From JALYOC01 sp036675345 (GTDB lineage Bacteria; Myxococcota; Myxococcia; Myxococcales; Myxococcaceae): a DNA stretch of 64,000 bases. Location: positions 186,001 through 250,000 of the forward strand of contig JAKFFE010000022.1 in NCBI GenBank assembly GCA_036675345.1, given 5' to 3'. A program made the position numbers and the translations under genes. Below are positions 1 to 9,131 of the stretch, one piece after another (the first letter of the stretch is position 1; the number at the start of each line of letters is the position of its first letter). A model generated the notes under the pieces. It saw only the letters and a list, made by a program, of their open reading frames with translations, did no database searches and was not told where the DNA came from.

Positions 1-2
1 TC

Positions 3-1379
3 CTGGAGGCCCGCGAGGCCTGGCTGCGCTCGGTGCAGGTGGAGGGCCGCGAGGAGCTGCTCTTCGAGTTCGAGATGCTGCTCCGCGGGATCGAGCGCTA
101 CTTCAACCTCCACAACCTGCCGCTGGATCAGGACAACCCGCCGGTGGTCACCCGGGACTTCAAACCGGAGCTGCTGGACGTCCGCGACGCGCTGGACCAG
201 GCGATCCGGCTGGCCCGCCGGCTGCTCGATCCGGGGGCGGACCAGAAGATGCTGTTCCGCCGCTACGTGGAGTCGCAGCTGCTCTCCGACGACCGCGCCC
301 GCCGCGAGCTGCTGGAGCAGGCGCTGGATCAGGACACCCCCCAGGAGGCGCTGTTCGTGCTGCGCCAGTCCTTCGATTCACTGCGGGTGGTGATCGATCA
401 GCTGGCCCGTTTGGAGTCCTGCTCCTACGCGGTGTTCACCGAGGTGGGGAACCTGGCCCTGCGGGAGATCGTCCTCAACCGCTTCTTCCGGCCCTTTCGC
501 CCGCTGGAGTTCCGGCTGGAGTACGACCGGATCCGCTCGGTGCAGTTGCTGGAGCTGCTGGCCCGGGCCCCGGACGCCGAGCGCCGCTTCTTCACCACCG
601 CCCTGCTGGGGCTGTTCCGGTTGCTGCACTACCTCTCCTACGTCGGCGACGCCGACCGCGCGCGCGACCCCCGGACCCGGGTGGTGCTGGCCCTGGTGCG
701 CAGCGAGTCCGCCACCCTGGTCACCCACCTGCGGGGGGAGGCGGTGGCCGGGCTCTCCGAGAAGCGGACCCAGGCCGGGGCGCTGAAGATCGCCCGGGAC
801 ATCGCCCGGGCGGTGGAAGAGATCATCGGCGGGCTGTTCGAGGGGGACGGCGCCGCCGGCGCCCAGCTCAAGGCGGCGGTGGCCTTCACCGAGCTGTTCC
901 GCAAGCAGATCGCGGTGGTGGCCCGGGCCCTGGACCCGGCGCTGGGCGGGGAGGACCTCTTCGCCCGGCTGGTCTCCACCGCCGACAAGTCGCTGCGGCT
1001 GCGCCAGGACCTGTGGGTCCTCTCTGATCTGTGCCGCTCGGCCCAGGCGGCCTTTGCCCTGGACGAGACCGGGGACGCCTCGATGGACGCGCTGGCCTAC
1101 CTGCGCGAGTTCGTCGGCTATTTCCACGAGGTCGGCTACCAGCTGCTCCGCTACGGGGACTTCGAGGCCTTCGACCGCTTCGCCGAGCAGATTACCTCCC
1201 TGGAGCTTCCCCCCTCCCAGCCCGGGGCCCGGGCCCGGTTGGCCGAGGAGTGCCGGCTGTTCGCCCAGGTGTCGGAGACAATCTTCACCCACGTCTCCCG
1301 CCGCGCCGACCTGGCCGGGCGGAGGTTCGACCTGACCCAGGCCGAACGGCTGCTGGCGCGCTTCCGCCCCCTGGATTGA
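3..1379 (+). CDS. conserved hypothetical protein, 5' end outside window
   Basis: The reading frame is open from the first bases of the window, so the gene very likely begins upstream. A GTG at 33 is an internal candidate but has no good ribosome binding site. The visible 459 or so residues are rich in Leu, Arg, Ala and Glu and look almost wholly alpha-helical, with no signal peptide, membrane segment or catalytic motif that I recognise. Composition and codon use match the neighbours. It ends 369 bases before lpxC. I cannot assign a function; it looks like a cytoplasmic helical scaffold or regulatory protein of the kind common in Myxococcota. Confidence 0.8.
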   Translation: MEAREAWLRSVQVEGREELLFEFEMLLRGIERYFNLHNLPLDQDNPPVVTRDFKPELLDVRDALDQAIRLARRLLDPGADQKMLFRRYVESQLLSDDRARRELLEQALDQDTPQEALFVLRQSFDSLRVVIDQLARLESCSYAVFTEVGNLALREIVLNRFFRPFRPLEFRLEYDRIRSVQLLELLARAPDAERRFFTTALLGLFRLLHYLSYVGDADRARDPRTRVVLALVRSESATLVTHLRGEAVAGLSEKRTQAGALKIARDIARAVEEIIGGLFEGDGAAGAQLKAAVAFTELFRKQIAVVARALDPALGGEDLFARLVSTADKSLRLRQDLWVLSDLCRSAQAAFALDETGDASMDALAYLREFVGYFHEVGYQLLRYGDFEAFDRFAEQITSLELPPSQPGARARLAEECRLFAQVSETIFTHVSRRADLAGRRFDLTQAERLLARFRPLD

Positions 1380-1748
1380 CCTCCGTACCGTCCAGTACGC
1401 AAATGTCCCGGACCGGACATGGATGCCCTGGTTGACGCGCCGCATCCGTGGAGAAGCCCATCGGTCGGGTTCTCTCCTCGGCAAACTCCCGGATTTCCAG
1501 GCCACAAAGGAATTGCATCGGCGCCGCGGACTGCGATAAGCCGCGCCCCGGCAGGACACTGCTGTCGCGGTAACAGTTTTCCAAGGCGGCGCGACGTAAG
1601 AGGCGCCAAGAAATTCAGGTGGTTGGGAACTCCTGATAGAGCATGACGTGCCGCGGGGTGGCACGTGGCTTGCTCTCCGACGCGGTGCATCGTCCGTGCG
1701 GAACAGTTTCGTATCGGTGCGCGGGATCAACGAGGGGCTACACCGAGC
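1380..1748. other. 369-bp gene-free region upstream of lpxC
   Basis: No convincing ORF, tRNA or terminator is visible. It must carry the lpxC promoter. A TTGACG at 1432-1437 resembles a -35 box but has no matching -10 at normal spacing. The last bases before the lpxC start hold a purine-rich stretch (GAGGGG near 1732) that serves as its ribosome binding site. Confidence 0.5.
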
Positions 1749-2693
1749 ATGTCAGCGACGTCCTCCTTCAATCAGCGGACCCTCCGGGAGCCGATTTCCT
1801 GTGATGGGATCGGGCTGCACTCCGGGCAGAGCGTGACCATTCGCCTGGTGCCCGCTCCGGCGGACCACGGGATCGTGTTCGTCCGCACCGATGTGACCCC
1901 CACGGTCAGCATCCCCGCGCTCTCCGAATTCGTGGTCGACACCTCGCTGGCCACCACCCTGGGCAAGGATGGGGTCAAGGTCGGGACGATCGAACACCTG
2001 ATGGCGGCCCTGGCCGGCCTGGGTATCGACAATGTCCGGATCGAGATCAATGGTCCGGAGGTCCCGATCATGGACGGCAGCGCGGCTCCGTTCGCCTACC
2101 TGATCAAGACCGCCGGGATCCGGATCCAGGACGAGGCCAAGAGCTTCGTGGTGATCAAGAAGCCGGTCTCGGTGGTGGCGGGGGACAAGGAAGCGTCCTT
2201 CTCTCCCTGCGATCGGCTGCGGATCTCCTGCACCATCGACTTCAAGCACCCGCTGATCTCCGACCAGCGCTACGACCTGGACTTCTCCGACCGGGCCTTC
2301 TCCCGCGAGATCTCCCGCGCCCGGACCTTCGGGTTCCTCAAGGACGTGGAGAAGCTCAAGCAGATGGGCCTGGCCCGCGGCGGGGGCCTGGAGAACGCCA
2401 TCGTGGTGGACGAGTTCTCCATCCTCAACCCGGACGGGCTGCGGTTCCCCGACGAGTTCGTGCGGCACAAGATCCTGGACGCGCTGGGAGACGTCTCCCT
2501 GTTCGGCCGCCCGGTGATCGGCCACATGAAGGCCTTCAAGACCGGCCACGCGCTGAACCAGAAGCTGGTGCAGGCGGTGCTGGCGGACGCCTCGCAGTAC
2601 GAGGTGGTCCGCGCCCGCAAGCGTGAGATCGAGCGCCTCTCGCTGCGGATGGTCGATCTGACCGGCATGCTCGAGCAGCCGCTGGTCGCCTGA
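1749..2693 (+). CDS. lpxC: UDP-3-O-acyl-N-acetylglucosamine deacetylase
   Basis: LpxC is the cytoplasmic Zn2+ enzyme that commits UDP-acyl-GlcNAc to lipid A synthesis. The frame is open further upstream, but the ATG at 1749 follows a purine-rich site and gives the normal N-terminus (MSATSSFNQRTL, then the GIGLHSG motif). Length is 314 residues, standard for the family. Zinc and catalytic residues align by eye with E. coli: H83 (in IEHLMAAL), H240 and D244 (in HKILDALGD) and H267 (in TGHALN). It stands alone, with a DsbA-like lipoprotein gene 109 bases downstream. Its presence shows an LPS-bearing outer membrane. Identification is secure. Confidence 0.97.
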   Translation: MSATSSFNQRTLREPISCDGIGLHSGQSVTIRLVPAPADHGIVFVRTDVTPTVSIPALSEFVVDTSLATTLGKDGVKVGTIEHLMAALAGLGIDNVRIEINGPEVPIMDGSAAPFAYLIKTAGIRIQDEAKSFVVIKKPVSVVAGDKEASFSPCDRLRISCTIDFKHPLISDQRYDLDFSDRAFSREISRARTFGFLKDVEKLKQMGLARGGGLENAIVVDEFSILNPDGLRFPDEFVRHKILDALGDVSLFGRPVIGHMKAFKTGHALNQKLVQAVLADASQYEVVRARKREIERLSLRMVDLTGMLEQPLVA

Positions 2694-2802
2694 ACCCCCG
2701 CCTGGCCCTCGCGGCCGGGCAGGGCGTCGTGTCCGGGAAGGGACCCGCACGCAGGGTGTTCTTCCTTGCGTAGCCCACCCCTCACTTCTATATGCCCCGC
2801 CC

Positions 2803-3894
2803 ATGATCCCATCCGCACGCGCCCTCCTCTGGGCCTCCGTTTCAGTCGTCGTCGCCTTCTCCGCCGCCTGCAACAAGGAGAAGGCTCCCGCCACCAACGG
2901 CGGTAGCGCTCCCGCCGCCGCGGCCGGGTCTGCTCCTGCCGCCAAGATGGATCCCTCCACCCCGGTGGCCGAGGTGGCCGGTGAGAAGATCACCGCCGGT
3001 GAGCTGGACAAGCAGGTCGGCCCGCAGCTGGAGGCGATGCAGGCGGAGCTGGAGAAGCAGATGTTCGACGCCCGCAAGCAGGCGTTGGACTCGATGATCA
3101 TCGAGAAGCTGGTCAAGGCCGAGGCCGCCAAGAAGAGCCTGACCGACGAGCAGTGGATCGCCCAGGAAGTGGACGGGAAGATCGCGCAGCCCTCGGACGC
3201 CGAGATGCAGAAGATGTACGAGGAGGCCAAGGCCCGCCTCCCGCCCGGCACCTCCTTCGAGACCGTCAAGCCGCAGATCGCCCAGTACCTGACCCGCGCC
3301 GAGCGCCAGAAGACGATGAGCGCCCTCTTCGAGAAGCTGAAGAAGGACGCCAACGTCAAGGTGCTGCTCTCCCAGCCCCGCAAGCAGGTGGCGGCCATCG
3401 GCCCCTCCAAAGGCCCGGACGACGCCAAGATCACCATCGTCGAGTTCTCCGACTTCGAGTGCCCGTACTGCAGCAAGGCGGAGGAGGCGGTGAAGCAGGT
3501 GATGGACAGCTACGCGGGCAAGGTGAAGCTGGTGTTCCGTCACTTCCCGCTCAACTTCCACCCCAACGCCCAGAAGGCCGCCGAGGCCTCGGCCTGCGCG
3601 GATGACCAGGGCAAGTTCTGGGCGCTGCACGAGGCGATGTTCGCCAACCAGCGCGCCCTGGGCGTGGACCAGCTGAAGGGCTACGCCGAGAAGGCCGGGC
3701 TGGACATGACCAAGTTCAACCAGTGCCTGGACACCGGCGCCAAGGCGGAGCTGGTGAAGAAGGACATGCAGGACGGCTCCAAGGTGGGCGTCAACGGCAC
3801 CCCGGCCTTCTTCATCAACGGGATCCCGCTCTCCGGCGCGGTGCCCTTCGAGCAGTTCAAGGAGGTCATCGACCAGGAGCTGTCCGCGACCTAG
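2803..3894 (+). CDS. DsbA-family thioredoxin-fold lipoprotein with SurA-like helical region
   Basis: The product has 363 residues. An N-terminal hydrophobic segment ends at Cys24 in a somewhat non-canonical lipobox (SAAC), followed by an Ala/Gly/Pro linker, which suggests a lipoprotein of the envelope. Residues about 48-185 are helical and charged, resembling the chaperone part of SurA/PpiC-type proteins. Residues about 190-360 form a DsbA/DsbG-like thioredoxin domain with active site CPYC at 220-223 and a TP (cis-Pro) near residue 330. It probably oxidises or isomerises disulfides of exported proteins. The fusion of a SurA-like arm to a DsbA domain suggests a combined folding role. The start is the only good ATG before the signal peptide; no strong ribosome binding site is seen. 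Confidence 0.85.
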   Translation: MIPSARALLWASVSVVVAFSAACNKEKAPATNGGSAPAAAAGSAPAAKMDPSTPVAEVAGEKITAGELDKQVGPQLEAMQAELEKQMFDARKQALDSMIIEKLVKAEAAKKSLTDEQWIAQEVDGKIAQPSDAEMQKMYEEAKARLPPGTSFETVKPQIAQYLTRAERQKTMSALFEKLKKDANVKVLLSQPRKQVAAIGPSKGPDDAKITIVEFSDFECPYCSKAEEAVKQVMDSYAGKVKLVFRHFPLNFHPNAQKAAEASACADDQGKFWALHEAMFANQRALGVDQLKGYAEKAGLDMTKFNQCLDTGAKAELVKKDMQDGSKVGVNGTPAFFINGIPLSGAVPFEQFKEVIDQELSAT

Positions 3895-3909
3895 CGGCGG
3901 TTCCTTCCG

Positions 3910-5136
3910 GTGACGCTGTACTCCAAAGCGGTGGTGGCGGCGCCCGGCGGCGCGCTGGGGATCGAGCTCGATGAGGAGCTCTCCTCGGAGCTGAGGCCGG
4001 GCGCCCACCTGGACGCGATCAGCTATGGGCCGGAGGGCCTGCTGCTGTTGCGTCCGGGGGCCTCGCTGGCGGGCTACTACGCCGGCAGCCTGCTCTCGGT
4101 GTCCCTGGCGGAGGTATTCCAGCACGTGCTGGCCGGGATCCGCACCGGGAAGCTGGTGGTGGCCTTTGGCGCGGTCAAGAAGACAGTCAGCTTCCGCAAC
4201 GGTCAGGTGACCTTCGCCACCTCCACCGAGACCCACGAGCGGCTGGGCTCGGCGCTGGTGCGGCTCTCGGTGCTGGATCGTCAGGAGCTGCAGCGGGCGC
4301 TGGGCGAGGTCCGCCCCGGGCTGCGGCTGGGACAGGTGCTGACCCAGAGCGGACGGATCAAGCCCGCCGCCCTCTACGCGGCGATGACCTATCTGGTCCG
4401 GGAGATCACCGTGGACCTGTTCCAGATGGCCTCCGGTGAGTTCCTGTTCCTGGAGGGCGCGCAGGGGCCGGAGGACATGCTGCGGCTGCCCGAGCGCACC
4501 CGGGATCTGGTGCTGGAGGGGATCCGCCGCGGGGAGGAGACCGCGCTGCTGCGCCGGCGGCTGCGCCCCGGGTTGCAGGTCCGGCGCGGCTCCGGCCCCA
4601 GCTCCCCGGAGCGGTCCGCGATCCTGGCCCGGCTGCAGGCCGGTACGCAGGAGCTGGGCGCCCTGCGCACCGGCTTCGAGGGCAGCGATCATGCGTTCTT
4701 CTCCTGGGTGGAGGAGGCGCTGCGCAGCGGCGAGCTGGCGCCGGTGCAGGAGCCGCCGGCCGCGCCCGCTCCCACCCCCCGGGAGGCCCGCAGCACCCTG
4801 CAGCTGTACGCGGCGCTGATCGAGACCATCTCCACCGCGCTGCTGGTGGCGGGCCGGGATCTGACCCCGCTGCGGTCGTTTTTGGACGAACCCCAGCCGG
4901 GCACCGAGCAGGCCTTCGCCGGGGTCACCCTCTCCGAGGACGGGGAGCTGGATGTGGCCCGGGTGGTGAAGAACCTGGAACCCCTGGGGCACGTGGTGGG
5001 CCGGGTGCGGACCTACGAGGCGCTCAATGCCTTCGTCTCCTACGCCCTGTTCTCGGCCAAGAACCACCTCCCGCAGGATCTGGCCGCCTCGCTGGATCAG
5101 CAGATGCTGGAGTTCATGGAACAGGTGACCGCGTGA
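3910..5136 (+). CDS. DUF4388 domain-containing protein
   Basis: The product is a 408-residue soluble protein. Residues about 55-200 contain the DUF4388 pattern: an LLSVSLAEVFQ-type helix, then a 'G.L.V..G...K.V.F..G.V..A' strand region and 'ERLG..LV..G.L' helices. Such domains occur in response-regulator and motility-linked proteins of Myxococcota; the molecular role is not established. The C-terminal 200 residues are helical with a Pro/Ala linker near residue 285. The GTG start lies 15 bases after the preceding stop. The stop overlaps the pyrF start (GTGA), so both genes are translated from one message. There is no membrane segment. Confidence 0.75.
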   Translation: MTLYSKAVVAAPGGALGIELDEELSSELRPGAHLDAISYGPEGLLLLRPGASLAGYYAGSLLSVSLAEVFQHVLAGIRTGKLVVAFGAVKKTVSFRNGQVTFATSTETHERLGSALVRLSVLDRQELQRALGEVRPGLRLGQVLTQSGRIKPAALYAAMTYLVREITVDLFQMASGEFLFLEGAQGPEDMLRLPERTRDLVLEGIRRGEETALLRRRLRPGLQVRRGSGPSSPERSAILARLQAGTQELGALRTGFEGSDHAFFSWVEEALRSGELAPVQEPPAAPAPTPREARSTLQLYAALIETISTALLVAGRDLTPLRSFLDEPQPGTEQAFAGVTLSEDGELDVARVVKNLEPLGHVVGRVRTYEALNAFVSYALFSAKNHLPQDLAASLDQQMLEFMEQVTA

Positions 5137-5849
5137 ACCCTCTCTCCTCCCGGTTGGCCCTGGCTGCCGATCTCCCCTTGCCCGAGGCGCAGCGGGTGTG
5201 GCGCGCGGTCCGGGGGCAGGTGGGGGTGGCCAAGGTGGGCCTCTCCTTGTTCGTGGAGCACGGCCCGGCGGCGGTGCGCGCCTTCCAGGAGGACGGCGGG
5301 CGGGTGTTCCTGGACCTGAAGCTGCACGACATCCCCAACACCGTGGAGCTGGCCGCGCGCCGGGCCGGGGAGCTGGGGGTGGCCTTCCTCACCGTGCACG
5401 CCTCCGGCGGCAAGGGGATGCTGGAGGCTGCCGCCCGGGGTGCGGCGGAGGGCGCGGCCAGGGCCGGCCACCCGGCGCCGAAGCTGCTGGCGGTCACCGT
5501 GCTCACCTCGATGGGGGAGGCGGATCTGGCCTCGGTGGGACACACCCACTCCGCCCCCGAGCTGGTGCTGCGGCTGGCCCAGCTGGCGCAGCAGGCGGGG
5601 ATCGACGGGCTGGTGTGCTCGCCGCGCGAGGTGCAGGGACTGCGCGAACGGTTCGGTCCTTCGCTCTTCCTCTGTACCCCCGGGATCCGCCCCGCCGGCG
5701 CTGCCCAGGGGGATCAGACCCGCGCCGAGACCCCCGGCTTCGCGATCCGCGCCGGGTCGGATCTGCTGGTGATTGGCCGGCCGATCTACGAGGCCGCCGA
5801 TCCGCTCCTGGCCGCGCAGGGAATCTTGCGCGAACTTTCCATCAGCTGA
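5133..5849 (+). CDS. pyrF: orotidine 5'-phosphate decarboxylase
   Basis: This is the last step of UMP synthesis, decarboxylation of OMP in the cytoplasm. The 238-residue length is typical for the family. The catalytic DxKxxD motif is intact in DLKLHDIPNT, with K63 as the proton donor and D61/D66 beside it. The C-terminal GIRP motif (phosphate binding) and the following GRPIY motif are present. The GTG start overlaps the stop of the DUF4388 gene by four bases, implying translational coupling. Confidence 0.95.
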   Translation: MNPLSSRLALAADLPLPEAQRVWRAVRGQVGVAKVGLSLFVEHGPAAVRAFQEDGGRVFLDLKLHDIPNTVELAARRAGELGVAFLTVHASGGKGMLEAAARGAAEGAARAGHPAPKLLAVTVLTSMGEADLASVGHTHSAPELVLRLAQLAQQAGIDGLVCSPREVQGLRERFGPSLFLCTPGIRPAGAAQGDQTRAETPGFAIRAGSDLLVIGRPIYEAADPLLAAQGILRELSIS

Positions 5850-5927
5850 CGCAGCGGTGCGGTGGGCCACTGGTGCCCCCGCCGATCCGTGTCCACCGTC
5901 TTGGGAAGCAGCCAAGCGGAGGCATCA

Positions 5928-6551
5928 ATGCGGGCGTCGGGGTGGGCGGTGTGCGGGGTGTTGGTGATGGGCGCCGGATGCGCGACGACAGGCCAGCCGG
6001 CGGTGGCCCCGCCCACGGTGCGGATGGAATTGGCGGACACCCCCGCCACCCAGCCGCTGGCCGAGCGGAGCGGTCGCCGCTACATCGACCCCGAGCTGGG
6101 CTTTGAGATCTCCCGCCCCAGCGGAGCCTGGGAGCTGGACGCGGCGGACCACCAGAGCGAGGAGGGGCTGATGATCCCGGTGGTGATGCGCCACCTGGAC
6201 TCCGGGGCCCAGGTGGTGGTGCAGATCGCCCCCGCGGTGGCCACTCCCTCCCAGTTCGCCGAGCGGCTGACCCAGGGGCTGCGCACCCAGCCGGGCTTCC
6301 TCTCCGGGGACCCCGAACCGCTGGCGCTGTCCGATGACGCGGTGGGCTTCGACTTCACCCTCTCCGACAAGGTCCACGGGAAGGTGGCGGTGCTGGGCGG
6401 CAAGAACGGCCAGGTGTTCTTGATGCTGGCCACCTGGCCCAAGGACGCGCCGCAGTCGGTGCCCGAGCACGTGCAGGCCATCTTCCAGAGCCTGCGGCCG
6501 CTGCCGGCCGCCACCGCCCAGGTGCTGCCTCCCGCGGAGCTGTCCCTCTAG
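5928..6551 (+). CDS. putative lipoprotein with PsbP/Mog1-like domain
   Basis: Translation most likely starts at the ATG at 5928, preceded by AAGCGGAGG at 5914-5922, giving 207 residues. Residues 1-18 form a lipoprotein signal with lipobox MGAGC. The mature part contains a fold I read as PsbP/Mog1-like: 'D.ELGFEISRP..W' followed by strands and a closing helix ('VPEHVQAIFQSLRPL'). Such domains occur in envelope proteins of unknown function. The stop overlaps that of convergent pepA by two bases. No enzymatic motif is seen. Confidence 0.75.
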   Translation: MRASGWAVCGVLVMGAGCATTGQPAVAPPTVRMELADTPATQPLAERSGRRYIDPELGFEISRPSGAWELDAADHQSEEGLMIPVVMRHLDSGAQVVVQIAPAVATPSQFAERLTQGLRTQPGFLSGDPEPLALSDDAVGFDFTLSDKVHGKVAVLGGKNGQVFLMLATWPKDAPQSVPEHVQAIFQSLRPLPAATAQVLPPAELSL

Positions 6552-8071
6552 GCTTCCGCCGCCATCTTCCGGCGGATCAGCTCCACCAGGGTGCGGACTC
6601 CCACCCCGGTGGCGCCCTTGGAGTGGTAGCCGCGCTCCTTGGGGCTCTGCGAGGGGCCGGCGATGTCCAGGTGGACCCAGGGCACCTCGCCCACGAACTC
6701 GCGCAGGAAGTGGGCGGCGTTGATCGCCCCCCCGTAGCGCTCGCCGGAGTTCTTCATGTCCGCCACCTCCGAGCGCAGCGCGTCCTTCTGCAGCTCGTGG
6801 ATCGGCAGCCGCCACAGCTCTTCGCCGGCGGCGCGCCCGGACTCCAGGACCTCCTCCATCAGCCCGTCGTGGTCCCCGAACGCGCCCACCAGGTAGTGGC
6901 CCAGGGCCACCATGCAGGCCCCGGTGAGGGTGGCCAGATCGACGATCCCCGACGGCTTGAGCTCGGAGGCGTAGGTGAGCACATCCCCCAGCACCAGCCG
7001 CCCCTCGGCGTCGGTGTTGGTCACCTCCACCGTCTTGCCCTTGCGGGAGATCAGGATGTCCCCGGGCCGGTACGCGGTCCCGGACGGCATGTTCTCGCAG
7101 GCGCCCATCAGGGCGTGGACCGGGAAGGGGGGCTGCAGCTCCTCGGCGATCACCCGCATCGCCCCCAACACGGCGGCCGAGCCGGCCATGTCGGTCTTCA
7201 TGTCCACCATCCCGTCCGCGGTCTTCAGGGACAGGCCGCCGGAGTCGAAGGTGATCGCCTTGCCCACCAGCACCAGCGGGGCGGCCTTCTTGCCCTTGGC
7301 GGAGGCGGGGACGTACTCCAGGTGGATCAGCTGCGGCTCCAGCACGCTGCCCTGAGCCACGCCCAGGAACATCCCCATCTTCAGCTTGGCGATCTCCGCC
7401 CGCCCCTTGATGGTCACCTTCAGCCCGGTGGCCTTGCCCAGCGCCCGCGCCTCGTCCGCCAGCCGCTTGGGGGTGACCACCGCGCCCGGCTCGTTGACCA
7501 GGTCCCGCGCCTCGTTGGTGGCGCGGCCCACCGCCTGTCCCAGCTTCAGCGCCCGCTGCAGGGCCGGGGTCTTCTCCACCCCCTCGGCCAGCAGCAGCGA
7601 GACCCGCTTGATCCCCTTGCCGGTGTCCTTGCCCCGGGTGCGGTAGCGGTCGAACCTGTAGCCGCCCAGCACGAAGCCCTCCACCACCGCGCGGACCGCC
7701 CACTCCGGGTCGCGGGTGGCGGGGACCACCACCGCCACCTCGGCGGACTTGAGCCGCAGCGCGGTCTTCACCGCCCGCCCGGCGGCCAGCCGCAGCCGCT
7801 CCGGGTGGAAGCTCTCCCGGGTCCCCAGCCCCACCAGCATCACCCGGGCCGCGGCCACCTTGGCGTGGGTGTGGAAGAGGAAGGATTGGTCGGCGCGGGC
7901 CTTGAACCCCTCCTCGGCGGCTGCCTGGGTCAACAGCCCATCCAGCGCACCGTCCAGGGTGGCCACCAGGTCCGGGTGCTGCTTGCCGGACAGATCATTT
8001 TCAAACAACGGAACAACGAGCAGCGCGGCCGGGGTGGCGGCGGGCTCGCCAGGCAGGAATCGGAAGTCCAT
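6548..8071 (-). CDS. pepA: leucyl aminopeptidase (cytosol aminopeptidase, family M17)
   Basis: The product has 507 residues, the usual length for M17. The N-terminal ~180 residues form the variable domain. The catalytic domain carries the two-metal signatures 'GKAITFDSGG' (Lys, Asp), 'KTDMAGSAA' and 'NTDAEGRLVLGD' (Asp, Glu, Arg). The enzyme removes N-terminal residues from peptides as a cytosolic hexamer; some members also bind DNA. It is transcribed alone, convergent with the lipoprotein gene at 5928. The ATG start gives a normal N-terminus (MDFRFLPGE), although no clear ribosome binding site precedes it. Confidence 0.95.
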   Translation of the reverse strand: MDFRFLPGEPAATPAALLVVPLFENDLSGKQHPDLVATLDGALDGLLTQAAAEEGFKARADQSFLFHTHAKVAAARVMLVGLGTRESFHPERLRLAAGRAVKTALRLKSAEVAVVVPATRDPEWAVRAVVEGFVLGGYRFDRYRTRGKDTGKGIKRVSLLLAEGVEKTPALQRALKLGQAVGRATNEARDLVNEPGAVVTPKRLADEARALGKATGLKVTIKGRAEIAKLKMGMFLGVAQGSVLEPQLIHLEYVPASAKGKKAAPLVLVGKAITFDSGGLSLKTADGMVDMKTDMAGSAAVLGAMRVIAEELQPPFPVHALMGACENMPSGTAYRPGDILISRKGKTVEVTNTDAEGRLVLGDVLTYASELKPSGIVDLATLTGACMVALGHYLVGAFGDHDGLMEEVLESGRAAGEELWRLPIHELQKDALRSEVADMKNSGERYGGAINAAHFLREFVGEVPWVHLDIAGPSQSPKERGYHSKGATGVGVRTLVELIRRKMAAEA

Positions 8072-8155
8072 GGTCGGGAGCGGGGAAGATACCGTCTAGG
8101 GTGTCGGCCGCAACCAAGAGAAGACGCTGTGCTCCCCCAGGAGGGCTTGTCCCGC

Positions 8156-9046
8156 ATGCCGTCGTTCCTGCTTCACTCCTCCGCGGTCGAGCGTCTGGCC
8201 GAGACCGGCGCCAACCTGCCCGCCCCCATGGCCCGGGCCCTCTCCGAGGACCTGGAGTACGCCCGCTTCGGGGCGCTGCTACCGGATCTCCCCTGGCTGG
8301 AGGGAGTGCGCGGCGGCCTCTCCCCGTTCCTGGAGGCGCAGGGCGCCCCGCACTTCGCGCGGCTGCTCCACCAGAAGGCCCCGGTGGCGGTGGGGTTGAA
8401 GCTGGCGGAGCTGGTGGCCTCCGGGGCCCTGGTGGGCCGCCACGCGGGCCTGGCGGTGGTGTGCGGGTACTTCACCCACCTGTGCCTGGACCGGGCACTG
8501 CACCCGGTGGTGGACCGGCTGGTGCAGATCCACCGTCGCCGCGACGAGACCGAGGATCAGGCCCACCGGCGGATCGAGTGGGCCCAGGCGCTGTTCTACC
8601 TGCGGGAGATGCACGGGCGGAACCTGATCGGCACCTCCTTCGTGCGCTCCAAGCTGCAGCTGTCCAAGAGCCGGCTGCCCACCCGGGGGATCGGCCGCGG
8701 CCTCTATGAGCTGGTCCGGCTGGCGCTGCAGGAGACCCTGGAGGAGGCGCCCCCCAAGGAGCAGGTGGACGCCTGGATGCGGGGGGCCTTCGTCTACGGG
8801 GTCCTGCTCTCCACCCAGGTGGGGACCCGCCAGGCCACGCCCGCCTACTCCCCCCTGGCCCTGCGGGAGCTGTACCGGGGGGACGACCTGGACTTCCCCG
8901 CCGAGGTGGAGCGGGCGGTGGCCGACGCCCGCGGGGTGCTGACCCGGGTGTACCGCTTCATGGAGCGCGGCATCTTCACCTCCCGCTCCCGGGAACGTTT
9001 CTTCGTGGACTTTCCCGAGGGTCCGGTCGCCCGCTTCGCGGCGTGA
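8156..9046 (+). CDS. putative zinc-dependent phospholipase C-like protein
   Basis: The frame runs open from far upstream antisense to pepA, but the real gene begins at the ATG at 8156 after CAGGAGGG (about 8138-8145). Its 296 residues carry a His-rich helical pattern typical of the Zn_dep_PLPC family: 'LHSSAVERL', 'GALLPDLPWL', 'ARLLHQKAP' and 'GYFTHLCLDRALHPVVDRL'. The His/Asp residues in these helices are the likely metal ligands. No signal peptide is visible, so the protein is probably cytoplasmic. Assignment rests on motif pattern only. Its start is divergent from that of pepA. Confidence 0.6.
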   Translation: MPSFLLHSSAVERLAETGANLPAPMARALSEDLEYARFGALLPDLPWLEGVRGGLSPFLEAQGAPHFARLLHQKAPVAVGLKLAELVASGALVGRHAGLAVVCGYFTHLCLDRALHPVVDRLVQIHRRRDETEDQAHRRIEWAQALFYLREMHGRNLIGTSFVRSKLQLSKSRLPTRGIGRGLYELVRLALQETLEEAPPKEQVDAWMRGAFVYGVLLSTQVGTRQATPAYSPLALRELYRGDDLDFPAEVERAVADARGVLTRVYRFMERGIFTSRSRERFFVDFPEGPVARFAA

Positions 9047-9069
9047 TCTCGCCTGGAGGGCAAGCAGGC

Positions 9070-9086
9070 GCGGGAATGAATCCCGC
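9070..9086. terminator. short hairpin downstream of the 8156-9046 gene
   Basis: Six-base stem (GCGGGA / TCCCGC) with a five-base loop, 24 bases after the stop. There is no T-run, so a terminator role is only possible. Confidence 0.35.
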
Positions 9087-9109
9087 TGTAGGCCTGACCA
9101 AGGCGCGAA

Positions 9110-9124
9110 CAGGTTCCTAACCTG
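9110..9124. promoter_or_regulatory. perfect palindrome just upstream of the TauE/SafE gene
   Basis: CAGGTT-CCT-AACCTG is a perfect six-base inverted repeat whose right edge lies seven bases before the ATG at 9132, on top of the expected ribosome binding region. It could be a repressor operator or a small RNA hairpin limiting translation. Confidence 0.4.
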
Positions 9125-9131
9125 CTTCGTC

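Noticed and set aside
1432..1437. TTGACG as a -35 box for lpxC
   Set aside because: No plausible -10 hexamer at 16-19 bases, so no promoter is called.
5925..7703. Long open frame on the minus strand in a second frame across pepA and the lipoprotein gene
   Set aside because: Gly/Arg/Ala-rich low-complexity translation, typical of GC-rich shadow frames; pepA itself occupies the same DNA with clear family motifs.
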